A stretch of 64,000 bases of DNA from NCBI RefSeq assembly GCF_043290135.1, contig NC_134709.1, positions 66,132,556 through 66,196,555 on the forward strand, written 5' to 3'. The translations under genes were made by a program, and so were the position numbers. The DNA is from Rhipicephalus microplus. Its lineage: Eukaryota > Arthropoda > Arachnida > Ixodida > Ixodidae. Below, in pieces: positions 53,930 through 64,000 of this stretch (its first letter is position 1; every line of letters starts with the position of its first letter). A model generated the notes under the pieces. The model saw nothing but the letters and a program-made list of their open reading frames with translations. It ran no database searches and was not told the DNA's origin.

Positions 53930-56870
53930 TTAAGAAAGCGCGTAATCCTGCGCAGAGAAGTGCGGCTTAAGGTGGGAGACGCGTACAATATCAGTGAATG
54001 GCAGAAACGATGAGGATGGAGTGTCCAAGGGGGCGATCTCATAGGTGACCTCGGTCAGTTGGCGCAAGACTTTGTGAGGCCCATTGTAGCGAGCGAGGAA
54101 CTTCGAGGATAGGCCAACGTGATGGGAGGGAGTCCAGAGCAAGACCAACGATCCAGGGAGTAAGAGACAGCTCTTTGACGGCTATCGTAGTGATCCTTTT
54201 GAGATAGCTGCGAGGCAGAAAGGCGATTCCGGGCAATCTGACAGGACGCTCGAGCCCAAGTAATTGCATCGCGGGCGTACTCGATAGGAGTGTCAGTATG
54301 CGACAGCAGAGTAGTGTCAAAAGTCAAAGTGGGGTGACGGCCGCACAAGAGATAGAAAGGAGAAAAGCCAGCGGTGTCGTGTCGTGACGAGTTGTAGGCA
54401 AACGTCATGTAAGGCAAAGTGGCATCCCAATCACGATGATCTTCGAAGACATACATGGATAGCATTGTCGTTAGTGTGCGGTTAAGGCGCTCAGTGAGTC
54501 CATTTGCTTACAGGTGGTAGGCCGTAGTGAGTTTATATCGTGTGGAACACGAGCGAAGAATGTCGTCCACGACCTTGGAGAGAAATGGACGACCATGGTC
54601 GGTCAGCAGTTGACGCGGTTCTCCATGGTGGAGAATAACGCCTTGAAGGAGAAAGTGAAGCACAGCTTGTTGGTAGAGCTCGCGTGATCGCAAAGCGTGT
54701 CGCGTAGTCTGTTGCCACCACTACCCACTTATTCCCACTGAGAGACGTTGGAAATGGTCCAATGAGATCGAGGCCGACGTGGTAGAACGGGTCTGTTGGT
54801 ATGTCGATAGGCTGAAATGGGCCAGGTGGTGCCAATGGGCCAGGTGGTGTCAATGATGGATGCTTGTGGCGCTGGCAAGACTCACAAGATGCAACGTATC
54901 GGCGCACAGAGCGGTAAAGGCTGGGCCAGAAGAATCGACGCCGTACGCGGTGATACGTGCGGGCTGCTCCGAGATGTCCAGCAGTTGGGGCATCATGAAG
55001 TTGTTCGAGCACAGTGGAATGGAGCGTTGCAGGAGCTACCAGAAGAAGTTCTGGGCCTTCGGTGCTTGTGTTGCGCCGATAGAGAATTCTGTCATGAAGG
55101 GTGAACAGTGGAAGGGAAGGATGTGAGGTGTCAGAAGCTAGACGGCGTATGATAGAACGCAAATTGGCATCAATGAGTTGCTCCCTACGTATATCCGTGA
55201 AATCAGAAATGGCGAAGACACATGCATTAGAATTGTGCGCTAACGGGTCATAGGGATCGACGAGATGGCGAGATAGACTGTCAGCATCTCGGTGCATTCG
55301 GCCAGACCTGTAGGTCACGTCAAAGCTATATTCCTGTAGCTTTAAAGCCCATTGACCGAGGCGTCCAGAAGGATCTTCGAGAGAGGACAACCAGTACATG
55401 TAGGGCGTGGTGATCCGTAGTGACACAAAAGTGGCGGCCGAACAAGTATGGTCAGAATTTTGCAACTGCCCATACAAGAGCGAGGCACTCGCGCTCATTT
55501 ATGGAAAACTTGCACTCGGATGGGGAGAGGAGGCGACTTGCGTAGGCGATTACACGATCTTCCCCCTGTTGCTGCTGGGCGAGAACAGCGCCAACACCGT
55601 GTCCGCTGGCGTCGGAGCGAACTTCAGTGGGCGCTGAAGGATCGAAATGACCTAAGATGGGCGGGTGAGTGAGCAACGAGTCGGCGAAACTAATTGGCTT
55701 GCTGGGGACCCCAAGAAAACGGCGTGTCCTTCTTCAGCAGCTGTGTCAAAAGATGGGTAATGTCGGCGAAGTTGTTGAAAAAACGCCGGAAATAGGAACA
55801 GAGGCCGACAAAGCTCCGCACATATTTCGTAGAATGTAGTGTGGGGAAACCTCTGACGACGCGAATTTTGTGGGGATCGGGTTGCACGCCTTTAGCACTG
55901 TTAAGATTGCTTAGCACAGTGATTTTTGGCGGCTGAAACGGCATTTGGAGGAGTTGAGCTGTAGGCCTGCCCTTCCGAAACTTCCAAAACAGCTAACAGA
56001 CGGCTAAGGTAACTTTCGAATGACGGCGAGAACACCATGACGTCATCGAGATAACAGAGGCACGTTGACCATTTGTAACCCCGTAGCAGGGAGTCCATCA
56101 TTCTCTCAAATGTAGCGGTAGCATTGCATAAGCCAAAGGGCATTACCTTAAACTGGGAAAGTCCATCTGGTGTAACAAATGTAGTCTTTTCACGGTCTAA
56201 TTCGTTGACGGAAATCTGCCAGTATCCTGAACGCAGGTCTATAGAGGAGAAGTAGGCGGACCCGTGCAGGCAGTCAAGGGCAATTCAATCCGTGGAAGTG
56301 GGTAGACGTCTTTGCGCGTGACCTTGTTTAAGTGACTGTAGTCGACGCAGAAGCGCCAGCTGCCATCCTTCTTTTTTACTAGAACGACTGGTGAGGTCCA
56401 TGGACTGCAAGATGGTTCAATGACGTCTTTTGTGAGCATTTTATCAACTTCACGTTGGATGACTTGTCGTTCTGCGTATGACACGCGATAAGGACGTCGT
56501 CAGATTTTACTGGCGTCTCCAGTGTTGATCATGTGCGTAACAACTGACGTCTGACCTAAAGGGCTGTCGTCAAAGTCGAAGATGTCCCTGAAGGGTGCCA
56601 AGACATGCTGGAGAATGGCTGCCTGTGCTGGAACGAGGTCTGGCGCGATCATCTTGTCAAAGTCAGCATCAGTGGAGCTCTGTGAAGAGGATGCAGTAGC
56701 GGTCAAAGGAGCGTCTGCAATGAATACAGAAACAGAATGCTCACTGATGGAAGAAACGTTGGCTAGAGTCATGCAATCTGGAACAGCTTGAGCGCACCAG
56801 CTAGATTTCAGTATCGGTAGCGACGCCACATTATTCGTAATCGTCAACAGAGTATCAGGAAGGGCAACAT
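53930..56870 (-). pseudogene. Gypsy pol: RT, RNase H, integrase
   Basis: On the minus strand: PAQAAILQHVLAPFRDIFDF; RT blocks [60 protein letters not shown] and CYLDDVMVFSPSF; RNase [13 protein letters not shown] and [14 protein letters not shown]; integrase HHCC (APTAGHLGAARTYHRVRRRF, CESCQRHK), VGLDLIGPFP, TDHGRPFLSK and NGLTERLNRTL; end SHLKPHFSAQD. Frame changes near 56250, 55910, 55690, 54690 and 54530, including an in-frame TAA just before NGLTERL. All domains are present but none is in one frame. Confidence 0.87.
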
Positions 56871-56880
56871 TTCTGTCTAA

Positions 56881-57978
56881 TCATCATCATCATCATCATT
56901 ATCATCAGCCTGACTACGTCCACTGCAGGACAAAGGCCTCTCCCATGTTCCACCAGTTAACCCGGTCCTGTGCTAGCTGCTGCCAATATATACCCGCAAA
57001 CTTCTTCATCTCATCTGCCCACCTAATCTTCTGTCTCCCCCTAACCCACTTGCCTTCTCTGGGAATCCAGTTAGTTACCCTTAATGACCAGCGGTTATCC
57101 TGTCTACGCGCTACATGCACGGCCCGTGTCCATTTCTTCTTGTTGATTTCAGGTATGATATCCTCAACCACCGTTTGTTCCCTAATCCACTCTGCTCTCT
57201 TCTTGGCTCTTAAGGTTACACCTACCATTTTTTCCATTGCTCGCTGCGTCGTCCTCAATTCAAGCTGAACCCTCTTTGTAAGTCTCCAGGTTTCTCCTTC
57301 GTAGCTAAGTACCGGCAAGATACAGCTGTTATATACCTTCCTTTTGAGGGATAGTGGCAATCTATCTGTCATAATTTGAGAGTGCTTGCCAAATGTGCTC
57401 CCCCCATTCTTATCGTTCTAGTTACTTCAATCTCGTGGTTCTGCTGCGCGGTTATTACGTGCCCTAAGTAGACATAGTCGTTTACAACTTGAAGTGCACT
57501 ATTACGTATCTCTAAGCGCTGCTTTTTACCGAGGTTGTTGTAAATTACTTTCGTTTTCTGCAGATTAATTTTAAGACCCACCTTTGTGCTTTTCTTGTCT
57601 AACTCCGTAATCATGAGTTGCAATTCGTCCCCTGAGTTCCTCGGCAATACAATGTCATCGGTGAAGCGCAGGTTACTAAGGTACTCTCCATTAATTCCAA
57701 TAACTAACTGTTCCCATTCTAGACTTCTGAAAACCTCCTGTAAGCACGCGGTAATTAGCATTGGAGAAATTGTGTCCCCCTGCTATACACCCTTCTTGAT
57801 TCGTATTCTGTTGCTTTCTTTATGAAGCACTATGGTAGCAGTTAATCCCCTGTAGATTTCTTCCAGGACGTTTATATATACTTCATCGACACCCTGATTC
57901 CGCAGTGTCTACATGACGGTTGATATTTCTACTGAATCAAATGCCTTCTGGTAATCTATGAAGGCTATTTGTAGTGGT
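56881..57978 (-). mobile_element. RTE-like LINE fragment nested in the gypsy pol
   Basis: The minus-strand 3' end has a (GAT)n tail (plus-strand TCATCATCATCATC from 56881). The RT C-terminal part includes LRFTDDIVLPRNSGDEL (FADD has become FTDD), KVGLKINLQKTKVIYNN, YEGETWRLTKRVQLELRTTQ and the family end WWNMGEAFVLQWT (stop at 56914). 5' truncated at about 57978, after GTAGTGGTTGG. It splits the gypsy coding sequence between protease and RT; the target-site duplication is not clear (at most TAA). Confidence 0.82.
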
Positions 57979-58885
57979 TGGTAAAGTGGTTCTGCCTGAT
58001 AACTCGTTCGAAATCGGTACCAGCACATAATCGCCATCGTGTACCGGAGGCAAAGGTCTCATGGTTACATTGGTAACGGCTTGGGGCGCTAGGCGAACGT
58101 ACTCGACAGAACACAAACGTCGTAAAGTGTAGTTGGAGTGTCATAGCAATAAGATAGGTCAAGCTGAAGCAAGCCTATTTCACAGTCTATTACGGCAGAG
58201 TGCACGGCAAGAGTGTCCATGCCCAGGATGAGTTCTTGAGAGAACTTCTCGAGTACAGCAAAAAAGCACAGTTGTGGAGCGGTCAGCAACACTAACGCGT
58301 GCGGAGCACATCCCAAGCACAGGTAAAGTTTCACCGTCGGCGACTTAGATGAGCGGGACTGTGGGCGGTGTTAAAACCTTTTCAAGGCGGCGGCGAAGCT
58401 CCGAGTTTGTCACCGAAATGTGGGACCCTGTGTCTACAAGGGCAACAACAAGTGCACCGTCTACTTTAACGTCTATCAGGTTGCGTAGTGTCGGCATAAT
58501 CAGAGGATTTGGCTGGCGAATCGTCGATGCAGCATCACCTCTGGGAGCTGCATTGTCTAGTTTTACCGAGCCAGATGTGCAGTCGGCGAAGGAGGACGGC
58601 GAAATTGGGGTGAGCGCGACGATGGGCGACGAGAAAGCGCTTAGAGGGACTGGTGGCTGGGAGGGGATGCTGACCGACAACACACCGTCGCTGAACCGTC
58701 ACCACCGGCTGGCCGAGGCGACTCGTGGCGAGTTGCGAAAGGGCCATCATCTGCCTCTGCGCGACGGTTGTAGCCATAGGAAGGCTGACGCCAATACCAC
58801 CTTCTACTGCAATAGCGGGCCACGTGACGAACACGATGGCAGTTAAAGCAAATGAGCCGGTCATCAGCAGTCCTCCACTCAGCAA
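57979..58885 (-). pseudogene. Gypsy Gag knuckle and protease
   Basis: A zinc knuckle CFNCHRVRHVARYC lies at about 58853-58812, then protease VALVDTGSHISVTNSELRRR (58345-58683 frame) and, in another frame, QELILGMDTLAVHSAVIDC (58089-58334). Gag capsid is absent upstream. Frame breaks separate knuckle, protease start and protease end. Confidence 0.8.
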
Positions 58886-59069
58886 GATTGCGAGAGCACG
58901 TGGAGCCTCTGGCCTTGGGCGTAGGAAACTGGCGGACGATGGTCAGTCGGTTTGGAGGGGGCGGCGGTGCACACAGATTCCAGGCTCTTGGCGAACAATG
59001 GCATGCACTAAAGGCACCATTTGACAGCTGGACTCATAGGCACCTCCACCCCGCACCTCCAGGTACTCC

Positions 59070-59081
59070 GCACCTCCACCA
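59070..59081 (-). other. Primer binding site, tRNA-Ala-like
   Basis: The minus strand has TGGTGGAGGTGC 3 nt from the LTR, which matches the complement of the animal tRNA-Ala 3' end as I recall it (GCACCTCCACCA). A similar CACCTCCACC occurs again at 59040, within the region where gag is deleted. Confidence 0.6.
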
Positions 59082-59084
59082 AAA

Positions 59085-59259
59085 TGCCACGGAGTGAGAG
59101 TAGGCAGAGGGCAGAAATATATTTACAGATTGTACACGGAGTACACAGTGTACCTTGAACCAAGATGGCGGAGTGGCAACCACAACACGAGTTTTTGTTC
59201 AATCGTCATCTTCGTCGTTCGTATGGTGCCTTCGTTGGTGTTAATGATGGCTTGTATCA
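59085..59259 (-). repeat. 5' LTR of the gypsy element
   Basis: TGCCACGGAGTGAGAGTAGG to GGCTTGTATCA, about 90% alike to 53721-53894, followed by the CTAT duplication. Confidence 0.85.
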
Positions 59260-59263
59260 CTAT

Positions 59264-59790
59264 TTTGGCTTCGATGTACCGTAGTGCATACATTTGATTT
59301 TTGCCTATCCCAAGTTTCCTCTTCACTGCTTTGACGCTTTCTCCTTTTTTCAGAGCTTGTTCAATTCTCTCCTTAGTATACCTTCTTACATCGGATACCT
59401 TACGCTTATTAATCAACTTCTAAAGCTTGCCAACTCTATTTTGTCTGTTGTACTTGAGTCTTTCAAGCTTTGACGCTTCTTAATGATGTTATTCGTTTTC
59501 TGGTACAGTTTGCCGGTGTCCTGTCTAACTAACGTACCTCCAACTTCCACTGCACACTCCGTAATGATACTCGTCAGATGATCATTATTTGCGTTAACGC
59601 TAAGGCTGGTTTCCTCAATAAGAGTCGAGTACTCGTTCTGAAGCGAGACTCTGAATTCCTGTACTTTCCCTCTCAGTGCTAGATCATTGATTGGCTTCTT
59701 GCGTATCAATTTATTCTGTTCCTTCTTTAAGTTCAGGTGAATTCTACGGTCACTGCATCGTACCTTGCCAAGCACTTGGGAAGGTGTGTA
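59264..59790 (-). pseudogene. RTE-like LINE, 5' part (between endonuclease and RT)
   Basis: The minus strand reads GKVRCSDRRIHLNLKKEQNK, then IRKKPINDLALRGKVQEFRV, TSIITECAVEVGGTLVRQDT, KIELASFRS-stop-LINKRK, YTKERIEQALKKGESVKAVK and KLGIGKNQMYALR. This is the variable region between endonuclease and RT of RTE-type ORFs; the endonuclease itself is missing, so the LINE is truncated at about 59790. A stop at about 59413 and a one-base shift at the gypsy junction show decay. Confidence 0.65.
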
Positions 59791-59794
59791 CGTA

Positions 59795-60455
59795 CGTGTT
59801 AATTTATTTTAAGTGCTTTAACGTAAACTTAGCTTATTTGCTTCATCCGTACTTTGTATAAAGTGTGTTTGTTTTGCCACGCCCGCCTCCAGTCTCTCTC
59901 AATCCAATCTGTTGCAAGCGCTCTCGAGATAAAACGTGACATGCAGGCCATGTGCATAATGTTGAATAACTTGTATCTGCGGACGGAAGCATGTTCAGTC
60001 TGTTGACAGGTCGGTGTGTGTCCCAAACGTTCATCAACGCTCCGCGAATGACCGTGAACTTAAGAGTCAGCAAGGCTTTTTATTTATTGAAATCATTTTA
60101 TTTTATAGCTTTTTTTCTTGAAGGGCTCTTGCAACAGGTGCCTCATTGACGCGACCTGCTAATGCAGAGCAGGCGTAGATGGGTCATTCCAAGTGAAAGG
60201 ACCCAGCCTCGAATTCCACCTCCAGTGATTCTGCTAAAAAAATTGAGCTGGAACGTATCAATTTAAGTGTGATGTTACCGAAGCTTTTTGTTGTAAAAAA
60301 GTGTGTGGTCACGCGACCACCGTTAAAAAGTGTAGGCGAAAAGGAAAACTTAGGCGGGAATAAATTATGTGTATGCGACCTGAAAACTGGGTATGGCGAC
60401 ACATTTGGTTTTAAAGCGCTGTGTTGTCATTTTGTTTCACGTGACGTCACAACTA
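59795..60455. repeat. Left arm of a ~650-bp inverted repeat pair
   Basis: Matches the reverse complement of 63342-64000 over about 650 bp at roughly 85% by eye, for example TGACATGCAGGCCATGTGCA, TCCCAAACGTTCATCAACGC, TTTATTTATTGAAATCATTT, GGCGGGAATAAATTATG. Similarity stops after CACGTGACGTCACA (about 60450). Repeat class unknown. Confidence 0.85.
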
Positions 60456-60954
60456 AAACCATATATCACTTCTGCAGCCTAAATAGCCTTGGCAAAAAAG
60501 CAATAAAGCACGCGAATTCAGTCATTTTTCGTAAAAGCTGCGGCAACGTTCGTTCAAGCTGCATTTTTTTCTGCTTTTATACCAGACGTACATTTTGCAA
60601 AAAAACCTATTCTAAACATCAATACACAGAATTTCTTAAGAAAAATTCTTACGAAATTGACAAATAGTGATTTTTCGAGAGATTTATTCGTAAGTTAAGC
60701 CTCAAGGCCGTCGTGCTGAAAATACATGAGATAATTCATTATGTGATCTCTTGCTTTTCTTTCTTTTGATGTGGGAAATTTTATTCCTGTAAACTTTATT
60801 TAAAACGAAAAATAGCTTTTGATGTGCACGGTCAATGTTAGGGGATTGAAGCTTTAAATGCATTAAACGTGAACTTTGACCGCCGGCGTCATGTGGTGTC
60901 GGGAACTAGTGATGCGTTACCAAATCACCACGTGGTGACGTCATTCGGCGTCAC
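60456..60954. other. Unassigned AT-rich sequence inside the inverted repeat pair
   Basis: Nothing recognised. Confidence 0.45.
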
Positions 60955-61560
60955 AAATCGCCGAAGGTCGTGACGTCCAGGCCGTTAGCTGCCCACTTCT
61001 GCAACTTCATTCGAGCCTTAGCGAAGATTTCTGTGGCACGGTCATAAAGCTGACACGCGTCTGATGCGAAAACTGGTGCGACCTTGTTATCCACATGAAA
61101 GCAGCTCTCCAACTTTTCATCTGTCTGGTAGCAGTTTCCGAATACGCACCAGAACTCATACTGCATTGTCTCAGTAAGAAAGGACTTGCCACAGGGCCAA
61201 AGGCTCGTGAGTCATGCGTTACTCGCGAAAGCGATTCATGTCATGTGCTCCCGTTGGCGTTCGTTCACACTAATAGAACCACAGGGCGTCATTTCACATG
61301 GTTTCATTCCTATCTGCAAGAACGCTTTCTGAGCGACAGCGGCAATTCCGACCTGGTGCTGGTGAAAGCGCAACACCTGCAAGAGGTCGTTGCTGATGTT
61401 CGTCCCTTGTTCAAGTGGTCACGCAGGGAAGTCACTTCCATGGCATGGGACTATGCATCGAAGACAACTCTGAGTTTTGTTGCGGTGCACGATTCTGGCT
61501 TTGCTTCTTTATGGGGCATATGCATTTTCTGGTGGTCGCATCGTCGATGATGAGTCATCC
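60955..61560 (-). pseudogene. BEL/Pao-type reverse transcriptase remnant
   Basis: Minus-strand pieces in order: RVVFDA-stop-SHAMEVTSLRDHLNKG, then in another frame GTNISNDLLQVLRFHQHQVG and KAFLQIGMK, then DACQLYDRATEIFAKARMKL and QKWAANG. This follows the BEL/Pao RT pattern (RVVFDAS…SLND…GPNLxxDLLxVLxRFRxHxxG…DIEKAFLQI, and later LYxxAxxIFxxAxxxLRKWxxN). Catalytic blocks are lost or damaged; a clear dead fragment. Confidence 0.65.
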
Positions 61561-61819
61561 TCGATGACGTCTTGTGATTTTACTATTTCTTAATGACTTT
61601 ATCTTGACGTCACTGTCATGTTGCGTTTTACGACGTCACGTGATGACGCCATCACACGGAACCATAACCTGGTCAAATAAAGACCAATCACAGAGTCAAT
61701 GTAAAAACCACGTCCGGCATTGGCCTGTAATTTTTGAGGCAATGCAAAACCACGTTACGTGCCGGAAGCTTTTGTTGGGTGGCGGGGCAGGATTAATAGA
61801 ATGAGAAGGAAAATTATGA

Positions 61820-62053
61820 TGATATGTAGAGTTTAACATCCCAAAACCACCATATGACTATGAGAGACGCCGTAGTGGAGGGCTCCGGAATTTTTGACCA
61901 CTGGGGCTCTTTAACGTGAACCCAAATCTGAGCACATGGGCCTACAACATTTCCGCCTCCATCGGAAACGCAGCCGCCGCAGCCGGGATTCAATCCCATG
62001 ACCTGCGGGTCAGCAGCCGAAAACTTTAGCCACTAGACCACCGCGACGGGGCC
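61820..62053 (-). repeat. Ruka-like SINE, copy 7
   Basis: A full-length reverse copy ending 136 bp before the TM7 exon. Box B reads GGATTGAATCCC on its strand. Confidence 0.9.
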
Positions 62054-62189
62054 TGAGAAGAAAAAGAGGATGCCATTCGTCTTCGGGTCATGCTAATTGA
62101 ATACATAGAAGAGCCTGTAATTTTCTTTTTTTTTGCTTTTTCGAAATGCTACTTCACTCATCCACCGGTCTTGTTCTCTTGGCTCGCAG

Positions 62190-62506
62190 CGGCCAACCTG
62201 TCAACCCTGGTGAGCACTCGCGGCTGGAATCCGGGCATGTGGCGGCGCGTGTCGACGCTGATGCTGGAACGCTTGCTGTTCCTGCGGACGCGGTGTCGGC
62301 ATCAACTGCTGGCCACCCTGATGCCCCTGGTGGTGCTGGTGAGCGCCTTCCACTGGATGGCCGCTGGCAAGACGGAAAGCCAGAACGCCACCACTCTGAA
62401 CATCCGTGTGCCAGTGTCCCTGCGAGAAGTCTACCCCGAGGCTCGCGTTTTCCTCGACGACGACGAAGAGGCCGAGAAAGGGATCAGCCCGTATTATATG
62501 CATCTG
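62190..62506 (+). CDS. ABCA exon: start of transmembrane domain 2
   Basis: Acceptor CTTGGCTCGCAG, donor CATCTG-GTAAGG; phase 1 in, phase 0 out. The peptide has a short cytoplasmic stretch rich in Arg (WNPGMWRRVSTLMLERLLFLRT), matching the FxALLxKRFLxxxR type entry into ABCA TM7, then a hydrophobic segment (LLATLMPLVVLVSAFHW) that is the likely TM7. It ends in a polar region with an N-glycosylation sequon (NATT), as expected for the large extracellular loop of TMD2. The gene continues past the window. The exon sits between the two arms of a ~650-bp inverted repeat. Confidence 0.85.
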
Positions 62507-63341
62507 GTAAGGGCGCGGGTAGAGCCATTAGCCTAAAAGCGTAACTCGGGTCGGCTGCGTAATGACCTGTACATTTCGTATGACTACATGATAGCTGATA
62601 CTGGCCTAATACTGACCAGTTGTTTCAGTACCACTTCACAAGTAATCTCACAAATCCCCGAATCGCCTTGAAAATTCGGTGTAAGTTCTCTTTTTAAGTG
62701 GAGATCGGTAACCTTTCAAGGCGAGGAGCCGAGTTGTATTAGGCCGATACGGTAGAGGTCGCAAGGCGCACTATCAAGGGGAAGAGGGGGTGGTTAAGCA
62801 GAAAAAATTCACCAGTTTTTCAATAATGAAGCAAAAGCTGGATTAAAAATTGTGTTTGTTTTCAGTGTGCATGTCACTAGGTAGCAATTTATAAATATAT
62901 AACAACAGGTACTACAACAAAAGGACAAAAAAAAGCTCTCTCAGTGCAACTTTTGGTTGGGAACATTCTTAGACAACTCGCAATTATGTGCTCCAAGGTT
63001 GATCGCTCACACAAGCAGAAAGACGTGGAGGTTATCATCGTTTAGAGAGGCGAGTAGTTATGGCCCTGCGCCAGGGGCAACATAATAGAGCGTCGCATGC
63101 CGCAAGGGGTCGAGTTCTGACTAAGCGTACCAAATTTGTCAGTTTCGATAACTTCCCTATGAAATGAAGGGAAATTACACCAATTCTCGCCTATAACGCG
63201 TGTTAGAAATGCAGGAAATTCGTAATTAGGTACACGAGTGCAAGTCATACACAAATTTCGGTGGGCGAGGCGCTTCACAGCAACCCCTCGCTGCATTGCA
63301 AGCAGGTTGGTATTGATAGCGGTCGATGTGATTAACACTTG
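62507..63341. other. Intron 7 start, unassigned
   Basis: Nothing recognised up to the right inverted-repeat arm. Confidence 0.45.
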
Positions 63342-64000
63342 TGACGTCACGTGAAAGAAAAATGAGAAACATAACACTTTAAAACAAAATGTGTTGCCAT
63401 ACCTAGTTTTAAGGTTGCATGCGCATAATTTATTCCCGCCTAACTTTTCCTTTTCGCCGACACTTTTTAACTGTGGTCACGTAACCACACACTTTTTTTT
63501 AACAAAAATGCTTCGGTAACATCACTCTCAAATAGTTACGTTCCAGCTCAATTGTTTTTAGCAGAATCGCCAGAGGTCTAATTTGGGGCTGGGTCGTTTC
63601 ACTTCCAATGACATATCTACGCCTGTTCTACAGTAGCAGGTCGTGTCAGTGAGGCAGCTGTTGCGAAAGCGCTACAACAAAAAAAAAAAGCTATGAAATA
63701 AAATGATTTCAATAAATAAAGAGGCTTGCGGACTCTTAAGTTCGCGGTCACTGGCGGAGCGTTGATGAACGTTTGGGACACACACCAACCTGTCACCAGA
63801 CTCAAGACGCTTCCGTCCGCAGATGCAAGTTATTCAACATTATGCACATGGCCTGCATGTCACGATTCATTTCTGGAGCGCTTGCAACGGATTGTATTGA
63901 GAGAGACGGGAGACGGACGTGGAAAAACAAACACACTTTAAACAGATTACGGATGAAGCAAATACGCTAATTTCACGTTACAACACTTAAAATAAACTAA
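63342..64000. repeat. Right arm of the inverted repeat pair
   Basis: Reverse complement of 59795-60455; truncated by the end of the window, so its outer limit is unknown. Confidence 0.85.

Larger units (their letters stand above)
53721..59259 (-). mobile_element. Gypsy LTR retrotransposon inserted in the RTE
   Basis: LTRs of about 175 bp (53721-53894 and 59085-59259; TG ends, right copy ends CA) flanked by CTAT on both sides (53717-53720 and 59260-59263). Pol is in the normal gypsy order PR-RT-RNase H-INT on the minus strand. Most of gag is missing: only about 230 bp lie between the primer site and the zinc knuckle. A second RTE fragment is nested at about 56880-57980. LTRs differ at about 15 positions, so it is older than the element at 8954. 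Confidence 0.87.
1334..62506 (+). other. ABCA-type ABC transporter gene (partial, 7 exons in window)
   Basis: Seven plus-strand exons join with compatible phases (1,0,0,1,2,1,0 at successive exon ends) into one open reading frame of about 434 codons. In order they encode NBD1 from the A-loop to the H-loop, the ABCA-type tail after the NBD with its G-x-G-Y-K-hydrophobic motif, and the first transmembrane segment of TMD2 with the start of its extracellular loop. ABCA proteins are full-length TMD-NBD-TMD-NBD lipid exporters in plasma or organelle membranes, so TMD1 should lie before position 1 and NBD2 after 64000. All introns have GT-AG ends; the two longest are 12.3 and 28.5 kb and are filled with transposons. 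No frame breaks were seen across the exons, which argues against a pseudogene. The exact ABCA subfamily is not resolved. Confidence 0.88.

Noticed and set aside
60951..61550. Plus-strand 151-codon frame as a gene
   Set aside because: The minus strand carries BEL/Pao reverse transcriptase similarity in the expected order; the plus frame is its shadow.

Overview
This is eukaryotic, intron-rich and repeat-dense DNA, most likely from a hard tick (Ixodidae). The clearest taxonomic signal is a tRNA-derived SINE that matches my recollection of the ixodid 'Ruka' family. It occurs seven times plus one worn fragment, in both orientations. The mix of RTE, I-like and CR1/Jockey-like LINEs, Penelope, BEL/Pao and gypsy elements also fits a tick. 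The assignment rests on recognition from memory, not on a search.

The only host gene I can support is a plus-strand ABCA-type ABC transporter that runs through the whole window and continues beyond both ends. Seven coding exons (1334-1492, 3873-4027, 16281-16430, 24327-24537, 27261-27516, 33591-33646, 62190-62506) join with matching splice phases. They encode the whole first nucleotide-binding domain, the ABCA-type tail after it, and the start of the second transmembrane domain. Walker A, Q-loop, Walker B and H-loop are intact. The ABC signature reads LKRRQ instead of LSGGQ, and the D-loop Asp is His.

The introns hold nearly everything else. Intron 1 (1493-3872) and intron 2 (4028-16280) carry SINEs, an inverted pair of a TATA-containing repeat, a Penelope 3' end, and a young, almost complete LTR retrotransposon (8954-15306). 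That element has equal-length, apparently identical 821-bp LTRs, a 5-bp target-site duplication, and a Ty3/gypsy-type pol in which integrase precedes reverse transcriptase. Intron 3 (16431-24326) holds a broken P-element/THAP-type transposase. Introns 4 and 5 hold SINEs and dispersed repeats. A CR1/Jockey-like LINE lies at about 28920-30691.

Intron 6 (33647-62189, 28.5 kb) is a stack of transposable elements: a minisatellite-bearing repeat, a 642-bp fold-back MITE, a PIF1/Helitron helicase scrap, two I-clade LINEs head to head (about 36835-42550 minus; about 43000-48725 plus), a 2.2-kb tandem duplication of an RTE 3' half, a gypsy element (53721-59259) inserted inside that RTE, another RTE piece nested inside the gypsy, one arm of a ~650-bp inverted repeat pair, and a BEL/Pao remnant. 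The second arm of the inverted repeat pair lies past exon 7 and runs off the window end.

The most unusual items are the INT-before-RT order in the gypsy-like element, the degenerate signature of the ABCA first NBD, and the layered history of nested insertion and duplication at 49332-59790.
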